Source of the DNA: Cylicocyclus nassatus
Taxonomy: Eukaryota > Nematoda > Chromadorea > Rhabditida > Strongylidae
Length of the DNA: 64,000 nt
Assembly: GCA_958299035.1 (NCBI GenBank)
Contig: CATQJL010000316.1
Coordinates: 14,354,347 to 14,418,346 of the forward strand
Direction: 5' to 3'
Part shown: positions 1 to 12,108 of the stretch, one piece after another
Layout of the letters: each line of letters starts with the position of its first letter
Numbering within the stretch: position 1 is the first letter of the stretch
The notes under the pieces: model-generated
What the model saw: only the letters and a program-made list of their open reading frames with translations
Told to the model about the DNA's origin: nothing
Database searches by the model: none
Position numbers and translations under genes: made by a program

Positions 1-632
1 AAGCGCCGAAAAAAACGACGAACATGTCAAGTTTTACAAGTTGAACGTGTTCTTTCGCAAGCGCGCGAATTTCAAACGCAAGACTCAAACCAAATGGCTT
101 GTTTACAGCGCACAAACAATCACATGGCTCCGGATTTGGGCTATGTGTATACAATATTACTCTAAAGTATGTTATGTAAAAAAATGCAAAAACTTATGTG
201 TCCTATTATCCGTTCCCGAATTTGTTGGTTTCTAAACCAACACCAAACCAGCTGGGTTGGTTGAGCCAAAAGTAGTGTAATTCTGCTCGTTGAAAGATAC
301 CGCGCTCTAACACGTGCGGCGTCCTTCAAACTATGTGGAGCAAAATGCATCGCCGGGTTCTTGAGGCTACAGATTTGGTCGGCCTAGGAAGTTTTCGACA
401 TTTCGAGTCGAAATGTTTTCTTTTTGCTTTTTTGTTATATTAGATACTTCAACCGCGATTTTTTCGCTTTTTTACTGTTGCATTGATTGAGTGAGGGTTT
501 CCCTACTGATTTTTACGTCGAGAGGGACTTCGTAAATTTTCACGAAGTCATGGGGGACTTCGTTTCCAGAAAAGCTCCAAACCAACGCATGCCGGGCCCT
601 GTGTTGAAGAGTTGCAGAGCCTTAACAGTTGA
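1..632. other. No gene seen
   Basis: AT-rich with a TTGGTTTCTAAACCAA palindrome at about 225-241 and GACTTCG repeats at 525-565 that recur in the MITE at 43912. Open frames are short and unconvincing. Confidence 0.5.
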
Positions 633-1260
633 TCTTATATATAAAGCTGAATGTCTGTCTGTATGTTTGTCTGTCTGTCTGTATGTCTGTATGTCTGTCT
701 GTACGTATGTTCCGAATACAAAATTCCATTTTTCAACCGATCAGGACCAGACTTGGCACACATACACTTGGGGGCCGGGCGGATGTCATAGGGTACTTTT
801 GGTTATCAATCGATATCGATTTTATCGATTCTTTGCAAAGTTTGAGCTACGGGGCTGGGAGTTGGCACAGGGGGGTAATCGAGCATGCTGATTACGAATA
901 CAATATTAGTTTTTGAAATTATGTATTACTTTAATCGATTTCATCGATTTTTTGCAAAGTTAGAGCTACGGGCTGGGAGTTAGCACAGGGGGATAATCGA
1001 GCATGATGATTACGAATACAATGATATTTTTTAGAAATATTCGTTACTTTTTTTCGATTTTATCGTTTTTTTCGTAATTTTTGATCTACGGGGCTGGGAA
1101 TTCGCTAGGGATAAGTGAGCATGCTGATAAACTAACAAGCGAGAATAGGGAGTTGGAATTGGTGTGTAGAAGTGGGCACAGGGAAAGGTTGTACAGGGAT
1201 ATGGATGGGAGCTTCATCATAGCGTTGACATGGCCAGGCGGAGCCGAGTAAGCCAGCTAG
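633..1260 (+). mobile_element. Helitron-like element, copy A
   Basis: Starts TCTTATATATAAAGC after an A, continues with a TGTC/TATG-rich stretch (about 650-705), and ends GTAAGCCAGCTAG followed by T. TC start, CTAG end and an A/T target fit Helitron termini. A short stem can form in the GGCGGAGCC just before the end. The middle holds tandem units of roughly 110 bp beginning near ATCGATTTT..GCAAAG. There is no Rep/helicase coding, so it would be non-autonomous. Confidence 0.55.
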
Positions 1261-1262
1261 TA

Positions 1263-1550
1263 TCTTATATGTAAAGCTGAATGTCTGTTTGTATGTACGT
1301 ATGTATGTCTGTGTGTTTACATATGCTCGAAAAAAATTTTATTTCTGAACCGATCCGGACCAAACTTAACACATGCAACCTTCGGGGCGGAGCGTGTGTT
1401 GTAGGCTACTCTTCATCATCGATCGATATCGATTTTGTCAATTTTTTGTAAAATTTGAGCTGGCTGCGAGTTGGCAAAGAGGGATATGTGAGCATGCTGA
1501 TTACGAATATATTATAGACAAGGCCGGGCGTAGCCGGGTTTGCCAGCTAA
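1263..1550 (+). mobile_element. Helitron-like element, copy B (short)
   Basis: Begins TCTTATATGTAAAGC two bases after the end of copy A and ends GCCAGCTAA, a CTRR-type end. It keeps only one internal unit and is about 290 bp. It sits head-to-tail with copy A. Confidence 0.5.
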
Positions 1551-4119
1551 TAGTTCTATATATATGGCAGCTGGAAGATGCTATTGCAAGTTCTTGTGCT
1601 AAATCCACGAGTTCTGCATATGCTTGTTGAAGACCCCGTCAGTGCTCGATACTCGTCAGTGTATGAAAAAGATGACAGGTTATAACAGCAAAGAAGAAAA
1701 GTAATAGGGGTTTGCGAAAGTCTTCCATCTGGCTATGACCCTTTGGAAGAGCGATGTTTATAATCAAGTTTTTCCGGCATAGTAAACATTTTAGAACGGA
1801 ACAATATTGTGAACATATTTATAGAATACTTCCACGTTAGCAGAACACAAACACTTGTCAATATATACATTTGTAATACTTAAAAAAACGCAGTGTCGAA
1901 AGACTTCGTACTTTATCGGCACGTAGCATGTGAAGATCAGAGTTACACACAATCTTATCGGTGTTATATTGTGGACAAAGTTGAGGAGGAAGCGGGTGTT
2001 GAGCACAGATTGAGGTGAGAGGCGGAAGCTTTCGTAAATAAAAATTGCATAAAGCACAACTTTGTTTCATGAATGGTAATTTCTTCTTTCGTCTCTTAGA
2101 TATGGCAAAGTAATTGTTGCCATATCTAAATGACGAATTTAACTACATAACAATAATGGTAAATCTTCCATTCGATGTTTGTGTAGTCGAAACTATCAAC
2201 TCCAGGCCTGTCTAAGCATGTCGAAATGTGAGTGGCCTGTGCTCGCGTTAAGGTCTCTGATGCGTTCACGCTGTTGAGTAACCTAAACAGTCGAAGCATC
2301 TTTACAGTACCAGTTATATAGCGATACGCGTGCCTTGAGCCAAAGAAACAGCCAAGCAAAGCAACTCCACTAGCAGTTGATGAAGTTTTATAAGCAACTA
2401 CGAGTGGCTTAGTTGGAAAGACCACTTCGACTTCTGATCACTCCCTTGTTAGCTTAGCTGTTGAGACCCAAAACACTTCCAGAATCTTTAGCAGCTACAT
2501 GCAGGTTTTTTTCACAAACCTGCTGGCATGCCGACTCCGCCCGGCCCTGTTGAAACACTATGATAAAGGTCCGCAGAAACGCTCTTTTTTGGAATCTTTG
2601 TGATGAGCAATAAATATATCGAAGAAGAGTTCAAAACTAAGCTCCTTTATGCACCCAACAATGTGCATTTCATATCGGAAGAATCTTTGGTTACCAGGCA
2701 TCGTTTTCTTGTTAATCGAAACAGCAATATGGGAAGTCATGAACTGGAAGGGAGTTTCAACCGCTGATTTCATCTGACCTCCATGCGGAAGAGTCCTTAG
2801 AAGATCGTATGTGCCATTTTTTGATGGCAAACAGATTGTGGTCTAAAGCCGCATGCATTATTCTCGCCGGAGGAACAGCTCAGCATAAAGAAAAGCTTCA
2901 TATTCTGAAGCCTAAGACATCTAAAAGTTACGTTATCATAAACCTCAAGTGTTTCTACTACTTTACGCACTCTGAAAATTTCTTAAGGGTGCTTCCCAAA
3001 TTTTTTGCGGTCTCATAAACCCAAAATTTCAGAAAAAGGGGACGTGGCTGCGGCCACGCCCCAAAATTAGAATTTTAAAATATTTTTGATAATTTTTTTA
3101 CTTATTTAGAAGAAAGAGGTCATTCGCACATTCTTATCGTGTAAGTAACTTTTACTCCCCCTCTCGCCTTCTTTCTCAGTCCACCACTGCTATAACATCT
3201 TGTCCAGGCTTGAAATGTTGTAAAGGGCGCCAATTGATGCGTTTTGTATGATCCTCGCAATTACCAGCTTTGACACCTATTTTAGCATAGCAAATATGTC
3301 AAAAATAAAAGAACTATTCTCAACCGTAAACCTAAAAAACAAATTCTAGAAATGCCTAAGCAAGGATGGATACTATTTCTTGATGTCCAGATTTGCTTGT
3401 GTAAAGGAGAATACAAAACAAGTTGGTATAGAAAATTCGATAGAAATATGATTGTACATTTCTCCTCCGCACACCCTTCGAATGAAACTTAGCGTTATCA
3501 GAAATATGTCAGAAAAACGGGTGTCTTCTACTAAGAGCTGTCGAAGTCTCGCCCCCTAAGTCTTAAGCCGGGCCTGGTGCTTAACAGAAATTACGATCCA
3601 GGCTGTTCAAAAATAGACTGCATTAAATGCAATTCGAACGAACCGGGAGACTGCGTGTGTCGCGGCTCTGCGTACCTTATATCTTGTTAAAACTGTGTGA
3701 GGAAGAATAGATCATAGAAATAGGAAGACCGTTGCGTATACGAAACGAACGTTTGAACGAAATGCAAAGATCGCGAGTGTCTAGCTTCGGGTCGCACATC
3801 GTGTGTTTTCGAACACAGCATAGAATTTTGAATTAACATTGCTATTCTTATGAAAGAAACCGACATTGCAGCATGAAAACCATGGAGGCTAGCTGAATTG
3901 AGTTCTAATGTTCTAAACTGAACGAAGAGGAAGAAAATGGTTATCAGTACTGAGCTTGCCCCGTTTCTATTAATGTGTGGATTTAAGTCTAACCTTAGAG
4001 GGATAGCTCATCTATCACAAAAGTTTGCATATAGTGGTCTGACATAAGTGCCAGAGTAGTGGAGAGCCGCTTGAAGTGTATCATCAAAGGTATGTGTACC
4101 TTAGGCGATGAAGTTGCTA
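1551..4119. other. No gene recognised
   Basis: Only a short hairpin (2098-2128) and low-complexity AT sequence. Short minus-strand frames at 2126-2425 and 2558-2830 show no motifs. The unlocated last exon of receptor gene 1 could lie in the 4.3-4.6 kb area or here. Confidence 0.45.
2098..2128. repeat. Short perfect hairpin
   Basis: Arms of TTAGATATGGCAA and TTGCCATATCTAA surround a few bases. It may be the end of an eroded element or a stem-loop; nothing else nearby supports a function. Confidence 0.5.
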
Positions 4120-4282
4120 TAGGCTGTTGCATGACGAAGGCGCAATATCTTTGAGCGCGAACGCGGCTTTATTAGCCACAGAGCGCATGAGGCGCAGGAG
4201 TTACGACGGTGAGGGTACGCGCGCTTCGCGTTCGCGCACACTTAAGCAAACTGCTTCTGCGCCTTCGTCATGCAGTAGCCTT
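4120..4282. mobile_element. Foldback MITE, about 165 bp
   Basis: Terminal inverted repeats: AGGCTGTTGCATGACGAAGG on the left matches, with two mismatches, the reverse complement of the right end at 4263-4282. A CpG-rich GCGCGAACGCG segment is also shared by both arms. It lies just downstream of the last recognised exon of receptor gene 1. No coding sequence. Confidence 0.65.
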
Positions 4283-4638
4283 TTGCTCACTCTTCGGATG
4301 GTGACAAAGGCGACTCGCGCCGAAATGTCGACCTCCTACTTGGCTTGATTGTACTAGTAAGCGAGCACTCCTAAAAACCCTTGCTGAGAACTAGCGTACT
4401 GAATATAAAATGCCAAGATACAAGGACAGTCGAGCGTGGAATATCATGCTTAGCGCTTTAAGATAATTGGTACAACTTTGAACTGATTTTGATCGTCCTT
4501 GGGGATCATATCAAGAGCAGTAGGCGGAAAAATTTCAGGCTGTGCCCTGATTGAACGATTTCCACTTAGTTAGTTTCTACTCACTTAAGCCTTTCACAAC
4601 GAAAGCTTCGATTGATAGAATTGATAGAATTGACAAAC

Positions 4639-7600
4639 CTTGCGCTTTACCTTCCTATAGCTATACCAAAGAACTATAGGAAGGATGTTTGAGTAGAGTG
4701 GAGTTGATATGAGCACTGAAGCAAGAAAAAGATCAAAATGATAGCTCTTACAGTCTTAAATTCGGTAGTCACAAAATCACTTACATTCTAGGAGACCATA
4801 AAAAATGGAGAATAAGAATTCATTCTTATAGTAAATTACGGCAGCTCTGATGGCATTGCACGAAAACGTTATAATGCAACTTAAGAGGAAAAAGGGAAGT
4901 AATGCTTCCATGGTCCTAAAGAAAAATGAATGACAACATTCCACATCGATGTTCATGCGTACCTTAAATTTTCTCTCACTTGATACAATTCCGTGATAAT
5001 TTTTCCATGGGATGGCTGCTTGTTGTTAATAGATAATAGCCTTTCCTTCATTTTCTGAAGCGTGGAGTAGCATAACATAGTATTAGGTTGTCTTTTAAGT
5101 TCTTTTAATTTTGATTCTCTAACGCAGTAAGTTTACCACTTCTCAATTCTAATTTTCATATAAGGTGCCTCAATAGAGCAAAGCAAGCTCTACAAGATAA
5201 CGTCTAAATGTTCGTACACCTCGCATTACAAGCCGAAACCTAAGAACTTTCGGTTGCCCGAAAAATTAGAAAACATATAATATATATATATATATATCTT
5301 TGTGCAAGGAAAACTTACGATTTGCCGCTTGCCCATGCATACACACTCCACGTAACGTATTCATATATGCCTCTGTATCTGTTCCTGTGCTAGAATCCGA
5401 GAAAACTAGGTTTTTAGCTTTAAAAAAAGTGATGTTGTGCTGTTCCTTCATAAGTATAAGTACACTTTAAGTCTTCAAAAGTGCAACCGCAAATGACTTT
5501 CTACAAGCTTTAGTTCTCGAGAAATATTAACTGTAGAAAAAACCTTGCAAAATAAGCCAAATTCAATATTTCTTGAAAACTAGCGCTTTTAGGAAGCTGA
5601 ATCTACAGTTGTATTTCTCGAGCTTTGTAATATACTTTTACTTATGTGGAAACAGCACAGCATCTTTGAGAGATTTTGAGTCTTGAGTTTTCTCAGTTTC
5701 TAGCATAGAAGCAGATACTAAAACGGCATATACGAATGTGGTATGCGGAGTGTACATGCAAATGGGAGATCTATTAAGTTTTTTTGAACAAAGATAGAAA
5801 TGATTTTCAAATTTGAGCATATGAAACCACATAGATTTCGGCTTTTGACTCGAGGTGTACCGAAGCTGGAACATTCAAATACATTCTTATAAAGCATGCT
5901 TTGCCCTATCGAATTGCACCTTATCTCTTAATTAGAACTGAGAAGTGTATGACCTATTACGGTGATTCAAAATTGAAAAACTTGTGAGCAACCTAATAGA
6001 AGGTGCCATTACGTTACTTTACTTGATTAAGTTTTGATAGATGACGGAATATCACTATTGCTAGAATTTGAAATAGCAGAAACACAATGATCTGTGAATA
6101 AAGCACTAAGACACTTGCTAGGCTTGCTATGACGCAGTATATCAAAGGATTCGGAAGTTCCAATCCTATTGACATCGCACATATGCAAGCTGCACCCAAA
6201 AGTATCTAAACGGTTGTTAGAAGAAACATCTAGCTCATTCTTAGAGAGGAATTCCACTGCAAACGAACCTGAACGAATACAAGGCTTGGTCCCACACTTC
6301 GGTTTATCTCGTAGGATTCCAGTTTGTAAGTTGCTACACTTCTGAAATGCTGTCATCACACTGCTGCTGTTGTCTAAGTTTGCCAAGTTCACCAATTAGA
6401 TATAATGGCCTTCAAGCCTTATCTTTGCCTGTGTAAATATATTGTTTTCTTGCTAATCTTATAAAGTTGCAAGAATTTTTCAAGTTACGTTAGGTACTTG
6501 ATGCTCTCAAATCAAAATTTTCAATATGTTTGGGTGTGTCAATACAAATTCTGAATGTTTGGTGCAGTTTTGTACTTGACTTGGGCTAGCTCCATCATAG
6601 CTGCCCGCGTTGCGCAACAGTGCCGGAGCTAATAATGCAAGCGTTGGATTATTCTGCTCCGGTCTCTTTCAGCAAATGAAACAATGTTCAAGCATTGTCT
6701 TTCTCCTTTTTTACTTCAGCTCGAGGAAGCTAAAGTTGAGCGGAAATGAAAAAATCGAAGGGTTCCAGAACCATGTTCTAGAGATTTGTGGCTGCGCGCC
6801 CAACCAGATTTTGCGACGAGCTATGCTGCCGTTATGCTGAAACGTAAGCCTATGAAAAGAGCCTTAGCGTATGCACAATGCACACTCTTCACAGCTGAAG
6901 TTTAAATTTTAGTAAAGAGTCTCTTCATTAACTACCAAGAAGTAAAGAAAAGACAGCGATTTTTTATCTAGTAGAACGGGATACATGTGTAACTAATTTA
7001 CAAGTTGCATAACTTTAGGTTCAACTGGCTTGGCGTCTGGAATGCGGGGCTTTGTGGCCTAGTTGAGGCCGCCTGGGCGCGCGATGCAGTCTGCGTCTCT
7101 CTTAAGCGCGTGCTCTCTGATTACCTAATCTTAGCTAGACCACGAAACTCCGTCTTCCAGCCGCCAAGCCAGTTAAATCAATGGGTACTCCTGGTTTTGC
7201 TCACGTTTGAAGTAGGAAAACCGTCCGATGTCTACATAGGTGTGGTCTTTGTAAGCATGAGAAAACCCTTTGAATTAAGAAAACATTTGAACACGACTTT
7301 TTGTTGTCAACAGTGCAAGTGGATTTGCAAGATAATTTAAAGTAAAAGGATTGAGAAACAAATATCACCAAACCTCTCCACTGATAGCAGAAATGTTGAG
7401 AAAAACGTAAGATACACAGCTGTCTGTACTGGAACTCGCACATATACGCAAGTATCCAAAGAAAGAAATTCTGAACATTTTGCGTCCATCTTGGAAAAGA
7501 CCATTAGTTCCCACACATGGTTCGCAATCCTTAAAATAATAAAGCAAAATCCGTATGCGTATATATTGCAAATCTTATGGTTTTAACCTCACCAAAACAG

Positions 7601-10600
7601 AGCTATGATTCAACGCACACTGATTCAAAAGGGGGAAGTAATCATCAGTGTCATCAAACCATAAACCGGTCTGTCAAAAAACCAGTCAACACTATTGGGT
7701 TTAAAAGGAAGTTCCCGGGCAATCCTGAATTTATTTTGACTTTTTGAAGGCAAATTTCCACATCTGGCGCACTTGCCTTTTCTACCTTGTGACATTCGTA
7801 ACTGTGTGTCACCCGCCCTTATTTTTTTACGGTGTGACTGCGAATGTTCTGCTCTAGAACCATTCAAGGAAGGAATATGTTATGAAGTTCCAATAAAATT
7901 GTTCGTTACCAAATTTCAAACCTTTCAAAATATTACACATATGAATTTTGCACTTTGGAGGATCCAGCTGCGAGCGTTTGAAAACATTTTTCGGAATTCA
8001 ATGCATATTGACATTGCATTAGGGGGGACGCTTGCCGCATGCAGGAAACAATAGTGTCGCGGCTCCACGATGCAAGCGCTCCTAGAAGTAGGAGGCCGGG
8101 AGCACTGGTTGCTGCCGCGCTATCTGGATTACGGTACTTTCCCACGTTTGCCGCAATCGCCGCTGGACCTATCCTCGCCTTGACGCGTTGCCAACCAAAA
8201 GGCTATATATAGCGGCGGCGCCTCATTGTAGCGTCTGTTCGTCTTCCTTTTCGATCGATAATCCTTTCTCGTATTTTATATCGTGCTCGTGCCTGGCAAT
8301 TTAGCTCCCGCCTTTGATATCTCTTTCGCTGTAGCGGTCGAGCGGATCGGAGTTCAAACTAGTTCGGAATCCAAGGCAGATTTGGGATTGTTTCGAACGA
8401 GCCATTTTTGGAGTGAGAATTAGGATATCAAAGTCTTGTGAACCTAATCTTGGGAGCGGAGAGGCTGTCGTGCCTGGTATCCGGCGACGCGTGGCGGATC
8501 TGTTTAGGTGAAGCCTCGGGAGCATTCTTATTGTTAGAGTTTTATCTAGATGCGCTTCATCGGTAGCACGGGATGGGGCAGCTCGTCCCGTGTTGAGCTT
8601 ATTATCGTTTACTAGCTTAGTCTTGATTTTAGTAGTTCTCTTCGTAGTTTAGTTGTAAGTTTTTGTGTAGCTTTTTATCATCCTTTCATGTCATAAGGAT
8701 AAAACCTTAATGAATATATTGCTCAGACGCGCGTAGGGCGAGTTAGTAGGGTAGGTTGCGTCGTATGTATTGAAGGCAGCGCCTCGGCAGATTTTCAACT
8801 TCGGGGTTTTGGCAGATTTGGGACTATTCCGGCCCCCTGAATCATGACATGAACTCCTCTTTGCGCGAAAATGCGGAAAACCATGTCTTTTGAAACCCCC
8901 TTGAGACGGGCGCGGACGAGTGAGCCGTTTTCCTCTGCCGTCAGAGACGCAGAGTAAGGAGGTAGAGAGCGCTAGAACAATTCTGCCCTACGAAGCTACG
9001 AGTGACGGCGCGTTTTCTAGCGGAGAACATACTCGTCCGAACAAGGTGTTAGGGGAGCGAAAGGAGGAAGGGGAGCGGCGGTTGAGCCGCCCTCTCGCTT
9101 GCAGAGTTCACATTTTCGGCGCCGATTTGCTGTTTTGGTTCACTTGGAGGGCCTCCTATCCATCTGTGTCGAAATCTGAAGTAGGTTCTCTGCCGAGACG
9201 CTGCTTCTAAGCGGGCGAGCACAGCAGGACTCGGGTAAATCTAGGTGCTTAGTGCCCATTGAGCCACCACAAATAGAAAATTGACATGACGCTGCCTTAC
9301 AGCAGCACGAGGGAGGCAGCAGCGCCAGTAATTAGGCAGGTGATCCATGTCTTATACATCCCAAAAATTTTGATGTATTTCTAATTAGTATTCGTATATA
9401 TATATTTCCCCCATTTTACGCAATATCATCGCAAATGATCCTCGTACCTATAAGCAGCGGTCCATTCTGGGAATTGCACCCTGAAGATGTGCTCGATTGT
9501 TAAGTACTCACGTTATTATTAGTGGACGCGAAGCACAGCTTTCGTGATTAGAGCCTTTTTTGAAAACAAGACTTCACTATCGTTTGTTGATTTTCGGATT
9601 ACATTCGGTATCAAAGTGTGTCGCAGTGCTGTTTATTTACAATGGAACATGACTTTGTACAATATTTACGTTAAAGGTATCATTCTTGTCCTCCTAATGG
9701 CAGCGTGACACTTGTTCCCATTATTTAGCGATCGACTTGCATCAGCTTGCAGCGTTTTGAGCGGGGACTTATCACGAGGGTGGGGTGCTTACGCAATAGC
9801 ATGCAACGCGATGCGAGTCGTCTGAAAAAAACTTTAACACGTTTCGGACCGGTTCTGCACATGGTGCAGCACGCTGCTTTGAAGGATCTTTTTGACGCTT
9901 ACAGAAGGTTTTCTTTCAGTCCAAGGTTAGCAAGTCAAAGGCCTAAGTTCCTACTTTACAAATGACTGTAGAGCTGTGCCGCCGATATTTGTTTAGTATA
10001 ATAGAAATGAAGACGAATCGAACAACATTTGTAAAAAAAGTGCGGCAATGCGAACGACGCGTGCGACGTCGCAACTTTTCTTTGCCGCCTTTTTAAAGAG
10101 AAAAACTATAGTTTCATTAATGATGTGCTCAACATAGTTACTTTTGGATACTATCAGGAACTGAATTCTTGTTCCTATCTTTCAAGAAAGCATAGAAGTC
10201 CTTCTCAATCGGCAAAACTGAAATACTTCGAGTTCACTCAGAACTTTGGATATGTAGCTATCCAACATCTGATCAAAGATGTAGCACGCAGTCTACGAAA
10301 TAAGGTCCCTTTGTTGGCTGATGGCTGAAAATACACTCGCGCGCGATTTCGCGGTCCGAAACGTGTTAACGGGGTCTATTGGGGACGAAAATCTCAGCCA
10401 CCAGTGCAACATCTGCGTTGCCGCTTGAGCAATTTCTTGGTTAAGCCCCCAGAATCAATTTTCACGCGGGATCACTATGAGAGCGAATCTGCCTGAATAC
10501 TGCCTTCAGAAGGAAGTTGTAGCCGAGTTCAAGATAAAAGGCGTAGGCTAATGTAGAGGGTCTCTGCGCAAATTCAACAAAAGGAGACATGCAGAATAGT

Positions 10601-10981
10601 TATTGAGGCCTGAGCAAGTAAACAACGTTTGAATTCTTTATACTGTTCTCTACTCAATCGCTTAAATATGCTACTTTCCATAAAAGCTGGTCAAACTGAC
10701 AATAGCACATCACAGCTTACCGTTTCTACTTTTTTGCTTTCAAATTTTTTACTACTTTAGTTAATTGCTCACCTCAAAATATTGTGTATAACGATGCACA
10801 AAAGATGGGTAACCATAATCCACTTGATATTGTAATGTACAAGATTGTGACGACATGTGACAATAATCATCGCCACGTTCAATGGAATACCAATTATGCT
10901 CCATGCTAAACTGCAGATCAACACAGTTTTCAGAAATAAGGAGCTCACAATTCCTTGAACTACTTCACATGAGTCAGCCAT
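4639..10981 (-). CDS. Receptor gene 1: seven-transmembrane chemoreceptor, Sra/Srab-like
   Basis: Multi-exon serpentine receptor, expected in the plasma membrane or cilium of sensory neurons by analogy with the family. Exons (minus): 10981-10773, 7529-7374, 6341-6269, 6205-6023, 5054-4963, 4915-4785, 4715-4639; all introns are GT...AG and the frame is unbroken for about 307 codons. Exon 1 starts MADSCEVVQ and carries TM1-2 with HYNIKWI..HLLC..IHN. Exon 2 has TM3 ending LLSVER; exon 3 has ATYKLESYE; exon 4 has PNPLIYC and TM5; exon 5 has ELYQVRENL; exon 6 has TM6; exon 7 has ILPIVLWYSYRK in TM7. The ER..AT...YE and YQ..EN motifs are what I know of Sra/Srab proteins; the exact subfamily is inference. 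The tail after KVKRK is unresolved: splicing at the GTTTGT at 4638, or read-through to a nearby stop. Exon 2's acceptor (TTTTAAG) is the weakest site. Confidence 0.85.
5165..5915. mobile_element. Foldback element in intron 4 of receptor gene 1
   Basis: The outer motif AATAGAGCAAAGCAAGCTCTA at the left recurs inverted near 5894-5912, and a second inverted pair (TTCTCGAGAAATATTAACTG and its partner at about 5603-5622) lies near the centre. Related motifs appear at 13437-13455, 14048-14066, 17422-17440 and 18380-18400, so this is a dispersed family. A (TA)n stretch lies at 5279-5296. Confidence 0.45.
7018..7178. mobile_element. GATTCAACTGGC-type MITE, copy 1 (in intron 2 of receptor gene 1)
   Basis: Ends GGTTCAACTGGCTTGGCG and CCGCCAAGCCAGTTAAATC are inverted copies; the centre carries GCAGTCTGCGTCTCTCTTA. 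Two further copies lie at 34280 and 39265. Confidence 0.7.
7530..10772 (-). other. Long intron 1 of receptor gene 1
   Basis: A 3.2 kb intron between the TM1-2 exon and the TM3 exon, closed by GTGAGC at 10772 and an acceptor at 7530. It contains the GC-rich island of 8040-9235. I see no other coding exon in it; the open frames at 7625-8145 and 9747-10328 have no recognisable content. Confidence 0.7.
8040..9235 (+). other. GC-rich island with TATA box; possible old LTR or promoter remnant
   Basis: This 1.2 kb block is clearly richer in GC and CpG than the flanks. It holds a good TATA-like sequence CTATATATAG at 8203-8212, followed about 30 bp on by pyrimidine-rich sequence, and an AT-rich stretch with ATAAAACC near 8700. 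That resembles the TATA box and polyadenylation area of an LTR. I could not find a second copy, a target duplication or a convincing primer binding site, so the identity is open. The frame at 8920-9210 matches nothing I recognise. Confidence 0.35.
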
Positions 10982-11403
10982 AACTACCTACAATAAGCAA
11001 GCTATCAAGAATCAGGCGCTTAAGGTCAGAATAATTTGTGTATGCGAGATTTGGTTAAAGAAGGTTAGCATTTATATGAAAGTGTTGTAGATGGCAAGGC
11101 TAATTCAAAAACAACGTCTGCATTTCTACTTACTCAGAACCAATAGTGTGTTGCTGACAATCTGCGATTTTTAGTTAACCAAGAATAACAACATTGTCTG
11201 CAATTCATTTTACATCTGTCAGGTAGCAAATAAGATTTTTGAAGACCAAGAAACCTCTATAAAACTGCACAGAATTGAGGAAGATGGATAAGGGTAGTGC
11301 TTGAAAGAGAAATGAAGGTGGGGTGAAGCTTATACAGTTGACTTGGCATAAGCTTTTTGTTTACTTCATTCTCATCACAGACAGTAATAGACAAATAGAT
11401 GTA

Positions 11404-12106
11404 TTAGGTTGGCATGAAAGTTCTGTCGCACCATTTTCAAATCATAACTTCTGATTTTCCCAACCGATTTGATTGCTTTTATTTTTGTGTGAAAAGGTAA
11501 ATCATGCTCTTTATAATGACATCTTAGCTGCTTATTAGTGATCATCTGTTGCATAGATAGGAGCGATAGAAGAAAATTAGTCAAAATTCGAATTTTCTGT
11601 GTAAAGTCACAAAAAATCGGAAACTTGCAACATAATCGGAGCAGTTAGTATTGTAAGTTTTTTCACCAGCTCTTTCTAACGGTGCAAAGTTTGCGCCGAT
11701 TGAGCATCTCTGTGAAAAGTTATGATTTTCCTGAAAAAGGCCAAAATAATCAAATTCCCCTTTTGTATTGCTTGCTCGAAAATCATAACTTTTCATAGAA
11801 ACGCTCAATCGGCGCAAACTTTGCACTGTTAGAAAGAGCTGGTGAAAACTTACAATACTGACTGCTTCGATTTTTGTTGCAAGTTTCCGATTTTTTATGA
11901 CTCTACACAGAAAATTCGAATTTTGACTAATTTTCTTCTATCGCTCCTGTCTATGCAACAGATGATCATTAATAAGCAGCTAAGATATCATTATAAAGAG
12001 CATGATTTACCCTTTCACACAAAAATAAAAGCAGTCAAATCGGTTGGAAAACTCAGAGGTTATGAATTTTTGAAAATGGTGCGACAGAACTTTCGTGCCA
12101 ACCTAA
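11404..12106. mobile_element. Mariner-like long foldback element
   Basis: Flanked by TA on both sides (11402-11403 and 12107-12108). The ends TTAGGTTGGCATGAAAG and CTTTCGTGCCAACCTAA are inverted copies. The inverted repeat runs almost to the centre near 11750, so the whole 703 bp is essentially one imperfect hairpin with arms of about 345 bp. The termini resemble known mariner ends. There is no transposase frame; the open frames seen on both strands are mirror shadows of the arms. Confidence 0.8.
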
Positions 12107-12108
12107 TA

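Noticed and set aside
487..916. Cys/Val/Ser-rich frames over TGTCTG repeats (also at 54133-54639)
   Set aside because: Microsatellite translations inside Helitron-like copies.
6027..6395. 122-codon minus-strand frame overlapping receptor gene 1
   Set aside because: Shadow frame over exons 3 and 4 of the receptor; the true frame is fixed by splice phases and by the paralogue.
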